Assembly (NCBI RefSeq): GCF_020215645.1
Contig: NZ_CP084058.1
Coordinates: 248,001 to 312,000, forward strand
Origin: Nonomuraea gerenzanensis
Lineage (GTDB): Bacteria > Actinomycetota > Actinomycetes > Streptosporangiales > Streptosporangiaceae
Reading direction: 5' to 3'
Length of the DNA: 64,000 nucleotides
This document shows, in pieces, positions 8,301-16,279 of this stretch; positions within the stretch are counted from its first letter, which is position 1, and each line of letters begins with the position of its first letter. The notes under the pieces were generated by a model, which saw nothing but the letters and a program-made list of their open reading frames with translations, was not told where the DNA came from and made no database searches. The position numbers were made by a program, and so were the translations under genes.

Positions 8301-8711
8301 CTAGCCCTTGGTCAGCGCGTCGTACCCGCTTTCTGTGCTGTCCTTGAGGAACTGCAGGCATCGCTCCGCCTCGTCCTTCTCACCGATCGCCTGCGCCGCT
8401 CTGGACAGGGCGTAGAGGCAGCGCAGGAACCCCCGGTTCGGCTCGTGCTCCCACGGGACGGGGCCGTGCCCCTTCCAGCCGCTGCGGCGCAGCGCGTCGA
8501 GCCCGCGGTGGTAACCGGTGCGGGCGAAGGCGTAGGAGGTGACGGCGTGCCCCTGGGCGAAGTACTCCTCCGCGAGAGCGGCCCAGGCCGCCGGGTAGGC
8601 GGGGAAACGGGCGGCCACGTCGGAGGCCTTGACACCCGACTCCAGCGCCTCTCTGGCCTCGGGCAGGTCCGGCAGGTGCGTCGGGGGCGGCCCGGCGAGA
8701 AGGTTATCCAT
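8301..8711 (-). CDS. DUF3151-family protein
   Basis: This 136-aa soluble protein is known in many actinobacteria as DUF3151 and has no assigned biochemical role. It is largely helical, with the pattern FPAYPAAWAALAEEYFAQGH, YAFARTGYHRGLDALRRSGW and YALSRAAQAIGEKDEAERC. That resembles a TPR-like helical array. The ATG at 8711 (MDNLLAGPP) is chosen because TATGAC (8719-8724) lies 7 nt upstream, the leaderless spacing seen elsewhere here. ATG 8723 is a weaker alternative. Its placement between purA and the aldolase is a conserved actinobacterial neighbourhood as I recall it. Confidence 0.8.
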   Translation of the reverse strand: MDNLLAGPPPTHLPDLPEAREALESGVKASDVAARFPAYPAAWAALAEEYFAQGHAVTSYAFARTGYHRGLDALRRSGWKGHGPVPWEHEPNRGFLRCLYALSRAAQAIGEKDEAERCLQFLKDSTESGYDALTKG

Positions 8712-8718
8712 AGGACAA

Positions 8719-8724
8719 GTCATA
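8719..8724 (-). promoter_or_regulatory. -10 box TATGAC for the DUF3151 gene
   Basis: Read on the minus strand, TATGAC is followed by 7 nt and then ATG 8711 with no Shine-Dalgarno. This matches the leaderless spacing used by several neighbours. Confidence 0.45.
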
Positions 8725-8745
8725 CCCGCCAGGCCGCTGAACTGG

Positions 8746-9768
8746 CTAGGAGATCTTCGTTCCGGCGCTCTTCAGGCTCTGGCACGCCTCCAGCACGCGG
8801 GCCGCCATCCCCGCCTCGGCGGCCTTGCCGTACGAGCGGGGGTCGTAGGTCTTCTTGTTGCCGACGTCGCCGTCGATCTTGAGCACGCCGTCGTAGTTCT
8901 TGAACATGTGCTCCGCGATCGGGCGGGTGAAGGCGTACTGCGTGTCGGTGTCGACGTTCATCTTGACGACGCCGTACGAGATGGCCTCCTGGATCTCCTC
9001 CAGCAGCGAGCCGGAGCCGCCGTGGAAGACCAGGTCGAACGGCTTGTCCTTGCCGTACTTGGCACCGACCGCGTCCTGGATCTCCTTCAGCACGCTCGGG
9101 CGCAGCTTGACGTGGCCCGGCTTGTAGACGCCGTGCACGTTGCCGAACGTGGCGGCCAGCATGTAGCGGCCCTTGTCGCCGACGCCCACCGCCTCGGCGG
9201 TGGCCAGCGCGTCCTCCGCCGTCGTGTAGAGCTTCTCGTTGATCTCGCCGACGACGCCGTCCTCCTCGCCGCCGACGACGCCGATCTCCATCTCCATGAT
9301 GATCCGCGCCCGGGCGCACTTGTCCAGGAGCTCCTTGGCGATCTCCAGGTTCTCGTCCAGCGGTACGGCGGAGCCGTCCCACATGTGCGACTGGAAGAGC
9401 GGGTCGAGGCCCTTCGAGACCCGCTCCAGGGAGATGTCGATCAGCGGCCGCATGAAGCCGTCGAGCTTGTCCTTCGGACAGTGGTCGGTGTGCAGCGCCA
9501 CCGTGACGGGATACTTGGCGGCCACCACCCTGGCGTACTCCGCCAGCGCCGTCGCGCCCGTGACCATGTCCTTGATCGTCGCTCCGGAGAGGAACTCCGC
9601 GCCACCCGTCGAGACCTGCACGATGCCGTCGCTCTCAGCCTCGGCGAAGCCGCGCAGCGCGGCGTGCAGAGTCTGTGAGGACGTCACGTTGATCGCCGGA
9701 TAGGCGAATCCACCGGCTTTGGCCCGGTCGAGCATCTCAGCGTAGATCTCTGGAGTCGCAATAGGCAT
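8746..9768 (-). CDS. fba: Class II fructose-bisphosphate aldolase
   Basis: This 340-aa zinc aldolase reversibly cleaves fructose 1,6-bisphosphate into DHAP and glyceraldehyde 3-phosphate in glycolysis and gluconeogenesis. VALHTDHCPKDKL carries the catalytic Asp and the first zinc His. FGNVHGVY and LVFHGGSGS carry the other zinc histidines and the phosphate loop. VKMNVDTDTQYAFTRPI is the C-terminal substrate-binding strand. Length fits the class IIA group. The ATG at 9768 follows GGGAGATGA. It is transcribed toward the DUF3151 gene (35-nt gap), so both may share a transcript as well as the internal -10 box. A 16-nt palindrome lies upstream at 9824-9839. Confidence 0.95.
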   Translation of the reverse strand: MPIATPEIYAEMLDRAKAGGFAYPAINVTSSQTLHAALRGFAEAESDGIVQVSTGGAEFLSGATIKDMVTGATALAEYARVVAAKYPVTVALHTDHCPKDKLDGFMRPLIDISLERVSKGLDPLFQSHMWDGSAVPLDENLEIAKELLDKCARARIIMEMEIGVVGGEEDGVVGEINEKLYTTAEDALATAEAVGVGDKGRYMLAATFGNVHGVYKPGHVKLRPSVLKEIQDAVGAKYGKDKPFDLVFHGGSGSLLEEIQEAISYGVVKMNVDTDTQYAFTRPIAEHMFKNYDGVLKIDGDVGNKKTYDPRSYGKAAEAGMAARVLEACQSLKSAGTKIS

Positions 9769-9823
9769 GATTCATCTCCCTGAGAAGTTGCGGCTGCGCG
9801 CCAGGGCCCAGTATTCCGGCTCC

Positions 9824-9839
9824 CTACCCGCTCGGGTAG
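9824..9839. promoter_or_regulatory. Palindrome CTACCCG-CT-CGGGTAG between fba and dedA
   Basis: CTACCCG (9824-9830) and CGGGTAG (9833-9839) are exact inverted copies, 55 nt upstream of fba and 59 nt upstream of dedA. It is operator-like in a divergent intergenic region. No regulator is identified. Confidence 0.4.
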
Positions 9840-9884
9840 TGACAACGCGTGCTTGTTGGTCATGTCCCCCACCCCAGCTACAGG

Positions 9885-9890
9885 TAGGCT
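9885..9890 (+). promoter_or_regulatory. -10 box TAGGCT for dedA
   Basis: TAGGCT is followed by 7 nt and GTG 9898. The same hexamer and spacing occur at 6258-6271. Confidence 0.5.
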
Positions 9891-9897
9891 CCTCGTC

Positions 9898-10620
9898 GTG
9901 GACTGGCTTTTGAACCTCCTCGACCCGACGTGGTGGCTGACGATCCTCGGCGCGTTCGCCACCGTCGGCGTGCTGGCGATCATCTTCGCCGAGACGGGTC
10001 TGCTGCTCGGGTTCTTCCTGCCCGGAGACTCGCTGCTGGTGGCCGCGGGCATCTTCAGCTCGGCGTCGGTGGCCACGGGGATGGGCATCGAGCCACTCTC
10101 TTTCCCCGTTCTGCTGATCGGCACCCCGCTCTGCGCGATCGCCGGCGCACAGCTCGGGCATTTCCTCGGGGCGCGATTCGGCCGCAAACTCTTTGACAAG
10201 CCGGATTCGCGGTTGTTCAAGCGCGAGCACGTCCTCCGGGCCGAGGTGTTCTTCGAGAAGTTCGGTCCCGCCAAAGCCGTCATTCTGGCCAGGTTCGTGC
10301 CCATCGTGCGCACGTTCATGAATCCCGTCGCGGGCGTGCTGGAGATGACCTCCAAGCGGTTCTTCCTGTGGAACGTCGTGGGCGGCATCGTCTGGGTCGA
10401 GGGCCTCATCCTGCTCGGCCACTTCCTCGGCGGCACGGTCGATCCCAAGCAGATCGACCGCTACATCCTGCCGGGCGTCTTCCTGATCGTGTTCATCTCG
10501 CTGATCCCGATCATCGTCGAGGCCGTCAAACACCGCCGCGCCGCCAAGCAGCTGCCGATCCCCAACGGCAAGCACCACCGCGCCCCGGTGAGCCCCACCA
10601 GCTTCGACGGCCAGCTCTGA
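9898..10620 (+). CDS. DedA-family membrane protein
   Basis: This 240-aa polytopic inner-membrane protein belongs to the DedA/VTT superfamily. Its members flip or transport undecaprenyl phosphate or phospholipids and support membrane homeostasis. ETGLLLGFFLPGDSLLVAAG and GPAKAVILARFVPIVRTFMNPVAG are the two re-entrant/amphipathic signature regions. The second contains the conserved F/L-x-R-(F/H)-x-P-x-x-R motif. Four to five hydrophobic segments are visible. The C-terminal 30 residues are basic and cytoplasmic. GTG 9898 is chosen from the -10 spacing (leaderless). The frame is open to 9853 with weaker starts. Its specific substrate is unknown. Confidence 0.88.
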   Translation: MDWLLNLLDPTWWLTILGAFATVGVLAIIFAETGLLLGFFLPGDSLLVAAGIFSSASVATGMGIEPLSFPVLLIGTPLCAIAGAQLGHFLGARFGRKLFDKPDSRLFKREHVLRAEVFFEKFGPAKAVILARFVPIVRTFMNPVAGVLEMTSKRFFLWNVVGGIVWVEGLILLGHFLGGTVDPKQIDRYILPGVFLIVFISLIPIIVEAVKHRRAAKQLPIPNGKHHRAPVSPTSFDGQL

Positions 10621-10656
10621 CACTCGCCACACCCGGCGACGGCGGATCACCCACGG

Positions 10657-10662
10657 TACGCT
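10657..10662 (+). promoter_or_regulatory. -10 box TACGCT
   Basis: TACGCT lies 7 nt before GTG 10670. It repeats the leaderless layout of the dedA gene just upstream. Confidence 0.45.
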
Positions 10663-10669
10663 GCCCCTT

Positions 10670-11104
10670 GTGGGACGCCACAGGTCAGATCCGATGGGCC
10701 TCGCCCGATTAGCGCTCGCCGTCCTGGCGGTGGGAGCCGTGGTGACGCTCCTGGTCATCGGCGGTCGCGCGCTCCTCGACCTCTCGGACGCGCCGCCCCC
10801 CGACCGCGAGCCCGCCGCCGCCCCCGCCTCCGGCACGGCCACCGGCCCGGCCGCCACCGCGCAGGTCCCCACCGTGCGCATCGAGTGCGTCGCCGAGACC
10901 TGCCCCCTGGTCACCGTCCGCGTGCCGGGGGGTGACGTGCTGCAGCACCGCGAGATGAGCCGGGGCGAGGAGGTCCGCTACTTCGAGCCCGAGCTGGACG
11001 TGGTGCTCAGTGACGCGGGCACGGTCCGCGTCACGGAGAACGGCACGGCGCGCGCCCAGGGCAAGGCCGGCGCCCGCGAATCCTTCACCGTGCGGGCCGG
11101 CTGA
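10670..11104 (+). CDS. Membrane-anchored protein with RodZ C-terminal-like (DUF4115-like) domain
   Basis: This 144-aa protein has a short basic N-terminus, one membrane helix (about residues 12-32), a Pro/Ala-rich linker (38-65) and a compact beta-rich outer domain. The outer part, RVPGGDVLQHREMSRGEEVRY followed by VRVTENGTARAQGKAG, resembles the beta domain at the C-terminus of RodZ-type proteins (DUF4115). There is no helix-turn-helix, so it is not RodZ itself. Two Cys (IECVAETCPL) could form a disulfide outside the cell. Function is unknown. It follows dedA in the same direction and converges on pyrE. Confidence 0.6.
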   Translation: MGRHRSDPMGLARLALAVLAVGAVVTLLVIGGRALLDLSDAPPPDREPAAAPASGTATGPAATAQVPTVRIECVAETCPLVTVRVPGGDVLQHREMSRGEEVRYFEPELDVVLSDAGTVRVTENGTARAQGKAGARESFTVRAG

Positions 11105-11126
11105 CCTCCGGCCGCCTGGCGCGCGG

Positions 11127-11660
11127 TCAGAGGCCCAGGTCCGCCACGGTGTAGGCCGTCCTGTAGAGCAGGCCCTCGCTCTCCACCCGCTCCCTGGCAC
11201 CCCGGTCCACGATCGTGGCCACGGCCACCACCTCCGCCCCCGCCTCGCGCAGCGCCTCCACGGCGGTCAGCGGCGAGCCGCCCGTGGTGGAGGTGTCCTC
11301 CACGGCGAGCACGCGCCGCCCCTTCACGTCGGGGCCCTCGATGCGCCGCTGCATCCCGTGCGCCTTCTGCGTCTTGCGCACCACGAAGGCGTCCAGCGTC
11401 CGCCCGCGGGCCGCCGCCGCGTGCAGCATCGCGACCGCGACCGGGTCGGCGCCCATGGTGAGCCCGCCGACCGCCTCATAGTCGAGGTCGGCCGTCAGGT
11501 CGAGCATCACGCTGCCGACCAGGGGCGCGGCCACGCCATCGAGCGTGATGCGGCGCAGGTCGAAGTAGTAGTCGGCCTCCTTGCCCGAGGAGAGCGTGAC
11601 CTTGCCGTGGATGACGGCCTTGCTCTTGATCTCGGCCAGGAGGTTGTCGCGATCTGTCAT
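11127..11660 (-). CDS. pyrE: Orotate phosphoribosyltransferase
   Basis: This 177-aa PRTase makes OMP from orotate and PRPP in pyrimidine synthesis. VLAVEDTSTTGGSPLTAVEAL is the PRPP-binding motif, with the two acidic residues E-D and the TTGGS loop. GKEADYYFDLRRITLDG near the N-terminus and TMGADPVAVAMLHAAA complete the active site. VVRKTQKAHGMQ carries the flexible-loop lysines. The frame is open far upstream, but family homology begins exactly at ATG 11660. TAAGCT (11668-11673, minus strand) lies 7 nt before it, which points to a leaderless transcript. Confidence 0.94.
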   Translation of the reverse strand: MTDRDNLLAEIKSKAVIHGKVTLSSGKEADYYFDLRRITLDGVAAPLVGSVMLDLTADLDYEAVGGLTMGADPVAVAMLHAAAARGRTLDAFVVRKTQKAHGMQRRIEGPDVKGRRVLAVEDTSTTGGSPLTAVEALREAGAEVVAVATIVDRGARERVESEGLLYRTAYTVADLGL

Positions 11661-11667
11661 GGCACCA

Positions 11668-11673
11668 AGCTTA
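11668..11673 (-). promoter_or_regulatory. -10 box TAAGCT for pyrE
   Basis: On the minus strand TAAGCT is followed by 7 nt and ATG 11660. No Shine-Dalgarno is present. Confidence 0.5.
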
Positions 11674-11704
11674 GGACCGCCCCCGGGGTGAGGGCTCGGG
11701 CCGG

Positions 11705-12394
11705 TCATGCGCCCATGCTCCTGATCAGTGCCAGTGCCTGCCCGTACGCCTTGGGCAACGGCCGCACCCTGACCCGTGGCCTGCGGCCGTACAGGATGGG
11801 GGAGTCGCGCAGCCGGGCGACCTTGGCCGGCAGGCCGTCGTCCATCCGCGTGACGGCGCCCACCCGTACGGGCCCGAGCAGCGCCAGCGTCTCGTCCCCT
11901 GGGAAGGCCCGGCGCAGCGCGGTGGCCAGGTTGAGCGCGGTGGCGAGCCGCTCGGCCAATTCCCCGGGCGGCGCCGACGGCTCGGCGGCCACCAGGCACG
12001 TGCCCTTGGCCGTGCCGCGGTAGAGCTGCGCCAGCCTGGTACGCAGGTACGCCGCCGTGACCAGCCCCGTCAGCGGGTCCTCGCAGTGCAGCTCGCCGAG
12101 CGGCGCGAAGCTGTGCTCGGCCCACCCGGCGGCGAACGAGCGCAGCGCCCCGAACGGCGGCCCGCCCGCGCCCGTCACCGCGAACAGGGCCGCCAGGTCG
12201 TTCATGCCCTCGGCGACGCCGACCCCGGCGGCGGCCCGCGCCGCCCCGAGCGCCCAGCACGCGTGCGACAGGTCGCAACCACCGCACACCGCCTTGACGA
12301 CGCCCTCCACCTCGGGCGTCCACCAGTCGTCGGCCAGCGACCAGCCGGCCGCCATGCTCCTGCGACGCCACCGTGACAGCACGCCCGCCTCCAT
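11705..12394 (-). CDS. Protein with degenerate GGDEF-like domain
   Basis: This 229-aa protein has a Cys-containing N-terminal part (CGGCDLSHACWALG), then DPLTGLVTAAYLRTRLAQLY at about residues 105-124. That copies the first strand-helix of GGDEF diguanylate cyclase domains (DPLTGLxNRRxL). The GG(D/E)EF active-site motif and the I-site are absent, and the rest of the domain is only loosely similar, so it cannot be a normal c-di-GMP cyclase. It may be a degenerate domain used for binding. AGAGGGGGAA precedes the ATG. It is transcribed toward pyrE with a 44-nt gap that contains the pyrE -10 box. Confidence 0.55.
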   Translation of the reverse strand: MEAGVLSRWRRRSMAAGWSLADDWWTPEVEGVVKAVCGGCDLSHACWALGAARAAAGVGVAEGMNDLAALFAVTGAGGPPFGALRSFAAGWAEHSFAPLGELHCEDPLTGLVTAAYLRTRLAQLYRGTAKGTCLVAAEPSAPPGELAERLATALNLATALRRAFPGDETLALLGPVRVGAVTRMDDGLPAKVARLRDSPILYGRRPRVRVRPLPKAYGQALALIRSMGA

Positions 12395-12472
12395 CCGTTC
12401 CCCCTCTGTCAGATCTCCCCGCAGTAAAGACGTGCGCGCGGTTTAGTCATGACGGGGAATGCGGAATGATTG

Positions 12473-12489
12473 CGCGGGGCAACCCCGCG
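12473..12489 (+). promoter_or_regulatory. Hairpin just upstream of the ECF sigma ribosome site
   Basis: CGCGGGG (12473-12479) pairs with CCCCGCG (12483-12489) around a 3-nt loop, 16 nt before ATG 12506. It could influence translation or mark an operator. Role not known. Confidence 0.35.
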
Positions 12490-12505
12490 TAATCGTGAGG
12501 TCACT

Positions 12506-14845
12506 ATGGGTGTCGAATCGCCGCAAAGCGATGCAGATCTGCTTGAAGCGGCCAGACAGGGCAACGCCGCCGCGTACGGGGAGCTCTACGAGCGCCACGT
12601 CGCCGCGGCGCGCGCGCTGGCCCGGCAGCTCGTCAGGGGCGCCGAGGTCGAGGACGTCGTCGCGGAGTCGTTCACGAAGATCCTCGACCTGGTGGGCCGG
12701 GGCGGCGGGCCCGACTCGGGCTTCCGCACCTACCTGCTCACGGTCGTGCGGCGCACGGTCTACGACCGCTCCAGGGTCGAGAGCCGCCAGGTGACCACCG
12801 GCGAGATCGAGCTGTACGACCCCGGCGTGCCCTTCGTCGACCCCGCCCTGGTCGGGCTGGAGAAGTCGCTGATCGCCAGGGCGTACCTGTCGCTGCCCGA
12901 GCGCTGGCGCGCGGTGTTGTGGCACACCGAGGTCGAGCGGGCCAAGCCGGCCGACGTGGCGCCGCTGCTCGGCCTGTCGGCCAACGGGGTGGCGGCGCTG
13001 GCGTACCGGGCCAGGGAGGGGCTGCGGCAGGCGTACCTGCAGATGCACCTGGGCTCCCCGCCGCAGCACGACTGCCGGCCCGTGCTGGGCAAGATGGGCG
13101 CGTACGTGCGGGGCGGCCTGGCCAGGCGCGACTCCAAGGCGGTGGACGAGCACGTCAGCGGTTGCGAGGAGTGCCACGGCGTGCTGCTGGAGCTGACCGA
13201 CGTCAACCGCGGCCTGCGCGTCATGGTCGGCCCGCTGATCGCCGGCCCGCTGTTCGGCGGGTACGCGGCGGCGCTGGCCAAGCCAGGCGTGGTGGGCGCC
13301 GGTGGCGCGCTGCGGCTGCTCGGCCGGCTGCGGCGGGTGCCCAAGCAGCAGCAGGTGGCGGTGGCCGGCGGCACCGTGGTGGTGACGGCGGCGGTGCTGG
13401 CCTCGCTGCTGCTGGTCGCCGACGAGCAGCCGATCGTGCGGCCGCCCTCGATCACCCCGGTGGCGCAGCCGCCCGCTTCGGTGGCGCCGGTCCCGGTGCC
13501 GGTGCCGATGCCCAGCGAGCGGCCGGTCGAGGTGCCGCCGCCGGTCAAGCAGGCCAGGCCGGGCAAGGCGCGGCTGCGGGCCACGATCGACGCGCTCGGC
13601 TCCCTCGTCCGCGCCCAGCCCGGCATCGTCGGCATCCGCCTGCGCAACTACGGTGAGAGCCCCAGCGAGGAGCTGGCGGCGCAGGTGGACCTGCCCGACG
13701 GTGTGACCCTCGTCCCCCCGGCCCGGCGCGGCCACAGCGCGGCACTGCTCGACCCGGTGGGCACGGTGGACGGCTGGGCATGCCGCCCGGTCAGGGGCGG
13801 TGCCCGGTGCGCCAGGGGCGCGCTGCAGGCGGGCCAGGGCACGGCCGTGTTCCTGCGGGTGCTGGTGGCCGACGAGGCACCCGAGGGCGCGGGGCCCGCC
13901 CTGCGCGTCGCCGCCGGCTCGCTGCGGCTGCAGGCGCGCGCCGAGGAGGGCGTACGGGTGTCGGGCGCGCCCGCCAGGTTCGCCACCGACGGGAAGGTGG
14001 CGGTCCGGGCGATCGGCAACACCCTGCTGAGCTGCCCGGCCGAGCGCGCGGGCTGCCAGGAGACCAGGCGCAGGCAGGGCACCCAGCGCGACAACGACCT
14101 GTGGCCGATGACCCGGCTCGACCAGGACGAGCGCTCCGACACGGCCTCCTCCAGCGGGGCGGAGCTGACCCTGCCCAGGGGCAGCGAGGTCGTCTGGGCG
14201 GGGCTCTACTGGTCGGCGACCGGCGACGAGGCGGGGCCCGTCAAGCTCAGGCCGCCGGGGCGGCGCAAGTACACCACGGTGCAGCCGGGCGAGGTGACCA
14301 TGCGGGAGCTGCCGCTCGGCCCCGTCTACCAGGCTTTCGCCGACGTGACCGAGCTGGTCGGCGACGTGCGCAGGAACGGCACCTGGTGGGCGGCCGACGT
14401 GCCGATGAAGGAGGGGGTCTCGCGCCATGCCGGATGGAGCCTCGTGCTGATCGTCACCGATCCCGCGGAGCCGTACAGCCAGGCCGTGGTGCTCGACACG
14501 GCGACCGTGGTCGGCGGCCAGGCGCGGCGGATGCGGGTGCCGCTGGGCGGGCTGAGCCCGGCCGCCGCACCCGCCCGGGTCGAGCTGGTCACCTGGGAGG
14601 GCGACGCCGACCTCAGGGGCGACAAGGTCTCGCTCGGCTCCGGCGCGCTCGCCCCGGGCGGCGGCGACCGCGATCCGGCCAACGTCTTCGACGGCTCGTC
14701 CAACGGCGTGGCGGGGATGACGTTCGGCACGGACGTCGATACGGTCGGCGCTGAGCTCGGGGTGGATCCCGGGCTGACGATCGTCACGGACAAGGACGTG
14801 GTCCTGTTCGGAGTGGCCGCGCTGAGCGTGCGGGCGCGATCGTGA
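12506..14845 (+). CDS. ECF sigma factor fused to zinc-finger anti-sigma, membrane helix and large extracellular domain
   Basis: This 779-aa single chain has four parts. Sigma region 2 is at about 15-90 (AAYGELYERHVAAARALA, VEDVVAESFTKILD). Sigma region 4 is at about 120-178 (LPERWRAVLWH, GLSANGVAALAYRAREGL). Next comes a zinc anti-sigma-like segment with C190, H216, C220 and C223 (HVSGCEEC). A membrane helix spans 284-304. The remaining 470 residues would lie outside the cell. That region starts with a Pro-rich linker and contains an extracellular domain with LPRGSEVVWAGLYWSA, a pattern I associate with DUF11-bearing surface proteins. The sigma factor would therefore be tethered to the membrane and released by proteolysis or conformational change. 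Membrane-anchored ECF groups with C-terminal extensions have been described (ECF52/53 from memory). I chose ATG 12506 over the upstream frame because GTGAGGT precedes it. Confidence 0.85.
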   Translation: MGVESPQSDADLLEAARQGNAAAYGELYERHVAAARALARQLVRGAEVEDVVAESFTKILDLVGRGGGPDSGFRTYLLTVVRRTVYDRSRVESRQVTTGEIELYDPGVPFVDPALVGLEKSLIARAYLSLPERWRAVLWHTEVERAKPADVAPLLGLSANGVAALAYRAREGLRQAYLQMHLGSPPQHDCRPVLGKMGAYVRGGLARRDSKAVDEHVSGCEECHGVLLELTDVNRGLRVMVGPLIAGPLFGGYAAALAKPGVVGAGGALRLLGRLRRVPKQQQVAVAGGTVVVTAAVLASLLLVADEQPIVRPPSITPVAQPPASVAPVPVPVPMPSERPVEVPPPVKQARPGKARLRATIDALGSLVRAQPGIVGIRLRNYGESPSEELAAQVDLPDGVTLVPPARRGHSAALLDPVGTVDGWACRPVRGGARCARGALQAGQGTAVFLRVLVADEAPEGAGPALRVAAGSLRLQARAEEGVRVSGAPARFATDGKVAVRAIGNTLLSCPAERAGCQETRRRQGTQRDNDLWPMTRLDQDERSDTASSSGAELTLPRGSEVVWAGLYWSATGDEAGPVKLRPPGRRKYTTVQPGEVTMRELPLGPVYQAFADVTELVGDVRRNGTWWAADVPMKEGVSRHAGWSLVLIVTDPAEPYSQAVVLDTATVVGGQARRMRVPLGGLSPAAAPARVELVTWEGDADLRGDKVSLGSGALAPGGGDRDPANVFDGSSNGVAGMTFGTDVDTVGAELGVDPGLTIVTDKDVVLFGVAALSVRARS

Positions 14846-15031
14846 CCGTGAATAGGACAAACTGGTACGGTCTGCCTAAGTGGTCTGGCGCGTCGGTGAG
14901 CGGGGGCCGAACTGTCGGTATTAACCCTCGCGCGATCACCTGCTTTCATTACCCTGAGAGAGGGCCGCCGAGTCCGGTCTCTGACGGTGCAGAGCCAGCA
15001 AGGTCGGACCACCAGGAAAGGGGCGGTGTCA

Positions 15032-16273
15032 GTGGATCGCTGCGCGCTGTTCGTGGACGCTGGCTATCTGCTGGCTGATGGAGCGATGGCCGTGCACGGC
15101 ACCCGTCATCGCGAGGCGGTTTCCTGGGACTATCCGGGGCTGCTCCAGCTGATGACCAGTCTGTCGCGCGAGCGTACCGGGCTGCCGCTGTTGCGGTGCT
15201 ACTGGTACGAGGCGACGGTCGAGGGCCGCCGCACACCGGAGCACGACGCGCTGGCCGACATCCCCGGCCTCAAGCTCAGGCTGTCGCGCATCCGGCCGGG
15301 CCGGCGCGAGGGCGTCGACGCCCAGGTCCATCGCGACCTGATGACGCTGGCCCGCAACAACGCCATCTGCGACGCGGTCGTGGTCAGCGGCGACGAGGAC
15401 CTGGCGCAGGTCGTGTGCGACGCCCAGGACCTCGGCATCAGGGTGAGCGTGATCCACATCGCGGCCGACGGCGGCTGGGCCGTCTCGCGGTCGCTCCGGC
15501 AGGAGTGCGACGACCTGGTGGAAGTGGGGGCGGTCCATCTGCGGCCGTACGTCAGCCTGGTCAGCGGCATCACCGAGGCTTCCAACGGCCATCACCAGCC
15601 GATCAGCAACGGGCACTCCACCCCCTCGCTGCCTCCCGCGCAGCCGTCGTCCTCCCTGCCGCCGTCGTCGCTGCCCTCCTCCTCGCTGCCTTCGTCGTCG
15701 CTGCCGTCCTCCTCGCTTCCGCCGAGCTCCAGCGGCAGCCACGCGGCGCCGTCGTCCGGCAACGGCCAGTCCTCCGGCGGGCCTTCGCGTGGCCAGTCCA
15801 GCACGCCGCCCGCGCTGCCGACGTACTCCAGCTACCAGGCCGAGCAGCCGCCCCCGCCGCCCGCCGCCCCCGTCACCGGGCCCATCCAGGCGCAGCCCCA
15901 GCAGTCGAGCCCCTCCACCGGCCAGTTCTCCACGTCGTCGAGCGGCACCTACCAGCCGTCGCAGCTCGGCCCCTACACCGGGCCGCAGCCCGCGCCCGTC
16001 ACCCCGCCCGCCGCCACGGCGGGGGCCACCACGCTGGCCGACGCGGTCAAGGCCGCGCACCGCGAGGGGCACGACTTCGGCGAGTCGGTGGCCCGCGACG
16101 CGCCCGCGCTGTGGCTGGAGGCGGTGCTGGCACGCAAGCCGCGCATGCCGTCCGACCTTGAGGCCCGGTTGCTGCAGGGCTCGTCCCTGCCGATCGACTT
16201 CCTGCTGCACGACGAGGTACGGCACGCGCTGCGGCGCGGCTTCTGGGACGCGCTGGAGCGCGCCCGCCACTGA
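15032..16273 (+). CDS. NYN-domain (PIN-like) putative ribonuclease with Ser/Pro-rich linker
   Basis: This 413-aa protein has an NYN domain at residues 1-175. CALFVDAGYLLADG carries the first acidic residue, and VDAQVHRDLM and VVVSGDEDLAQVVCDA carry the further aspartates of the PIN-like metal site. LGIRVSVIHI follows. NYN proteins are usually RNases. Residues 190-320 are a low-complexity linker with repeated SSLPS units and Pro/Gln-rich stretches. A conserved-looking helical C-terminal domain (residues 330-413, DAVKAAHREGHDFGESVARD and later) may bind a partner. GTG 15032 is set by AGGAAAGGGG nine bases upstream. GTG 15026 is too close to it. The 186-nt gap before the gene contains a weak nested hairpin around 14970-15008. 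Confidence 0.82.
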   Translation: MDRCALFVDAGYLLADGAMAVHGTRHREAVSWDYPGLLQLMTSLSRERTGLPLLRCYWYEATVEGRRTPEHDALADIPGLKLRLSRIRPGRREGVDAQVHRDLMTLARNNAICDAVVVSGDEDLAQVVCDAQDLGIRVSVIHIAADGGWAVSRSLRQECDDLVEVGAVHLRPYVSLVSGITEASNGHHQPISNGHSTPSLPPAQPSSSLPPSSLPSSSLPSSSLPSSSLPPSSSGSHAAPSSGNGQSSGGPSRGQSSTPPALPTYSSYQAEQPPPPPAAPVTGPIQAQPQQSSPSTGQFSTSSSGTYQPSQLGPYTGPQPAPVTPPAATAGATTLADAVKAAHREGHDFGESVARDAPALWLEAVLARKPRMPSDLEARLLQGSSLPIDFLLHDEVRHALRRGFWDALERARH

Positions 16274-16279
16274 GCGGCG

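Noticed and set aside
12443..14860. Very long open frames antisense to the ECF fusion, the HAMP kinase and the BTAD regulator.
   Set aside because: High G+C with strong third-position bias creates long antisense frames. Their products are Arg/His/Pro-rich with no family motif, and the sense frames have complete domain sets.
14846..15031. Riboswitch in the gap before the NYN gene.
   Set aside because: Only short nested pairings (around 14970-15008) are visible, without a known consensus. Too weak to call.
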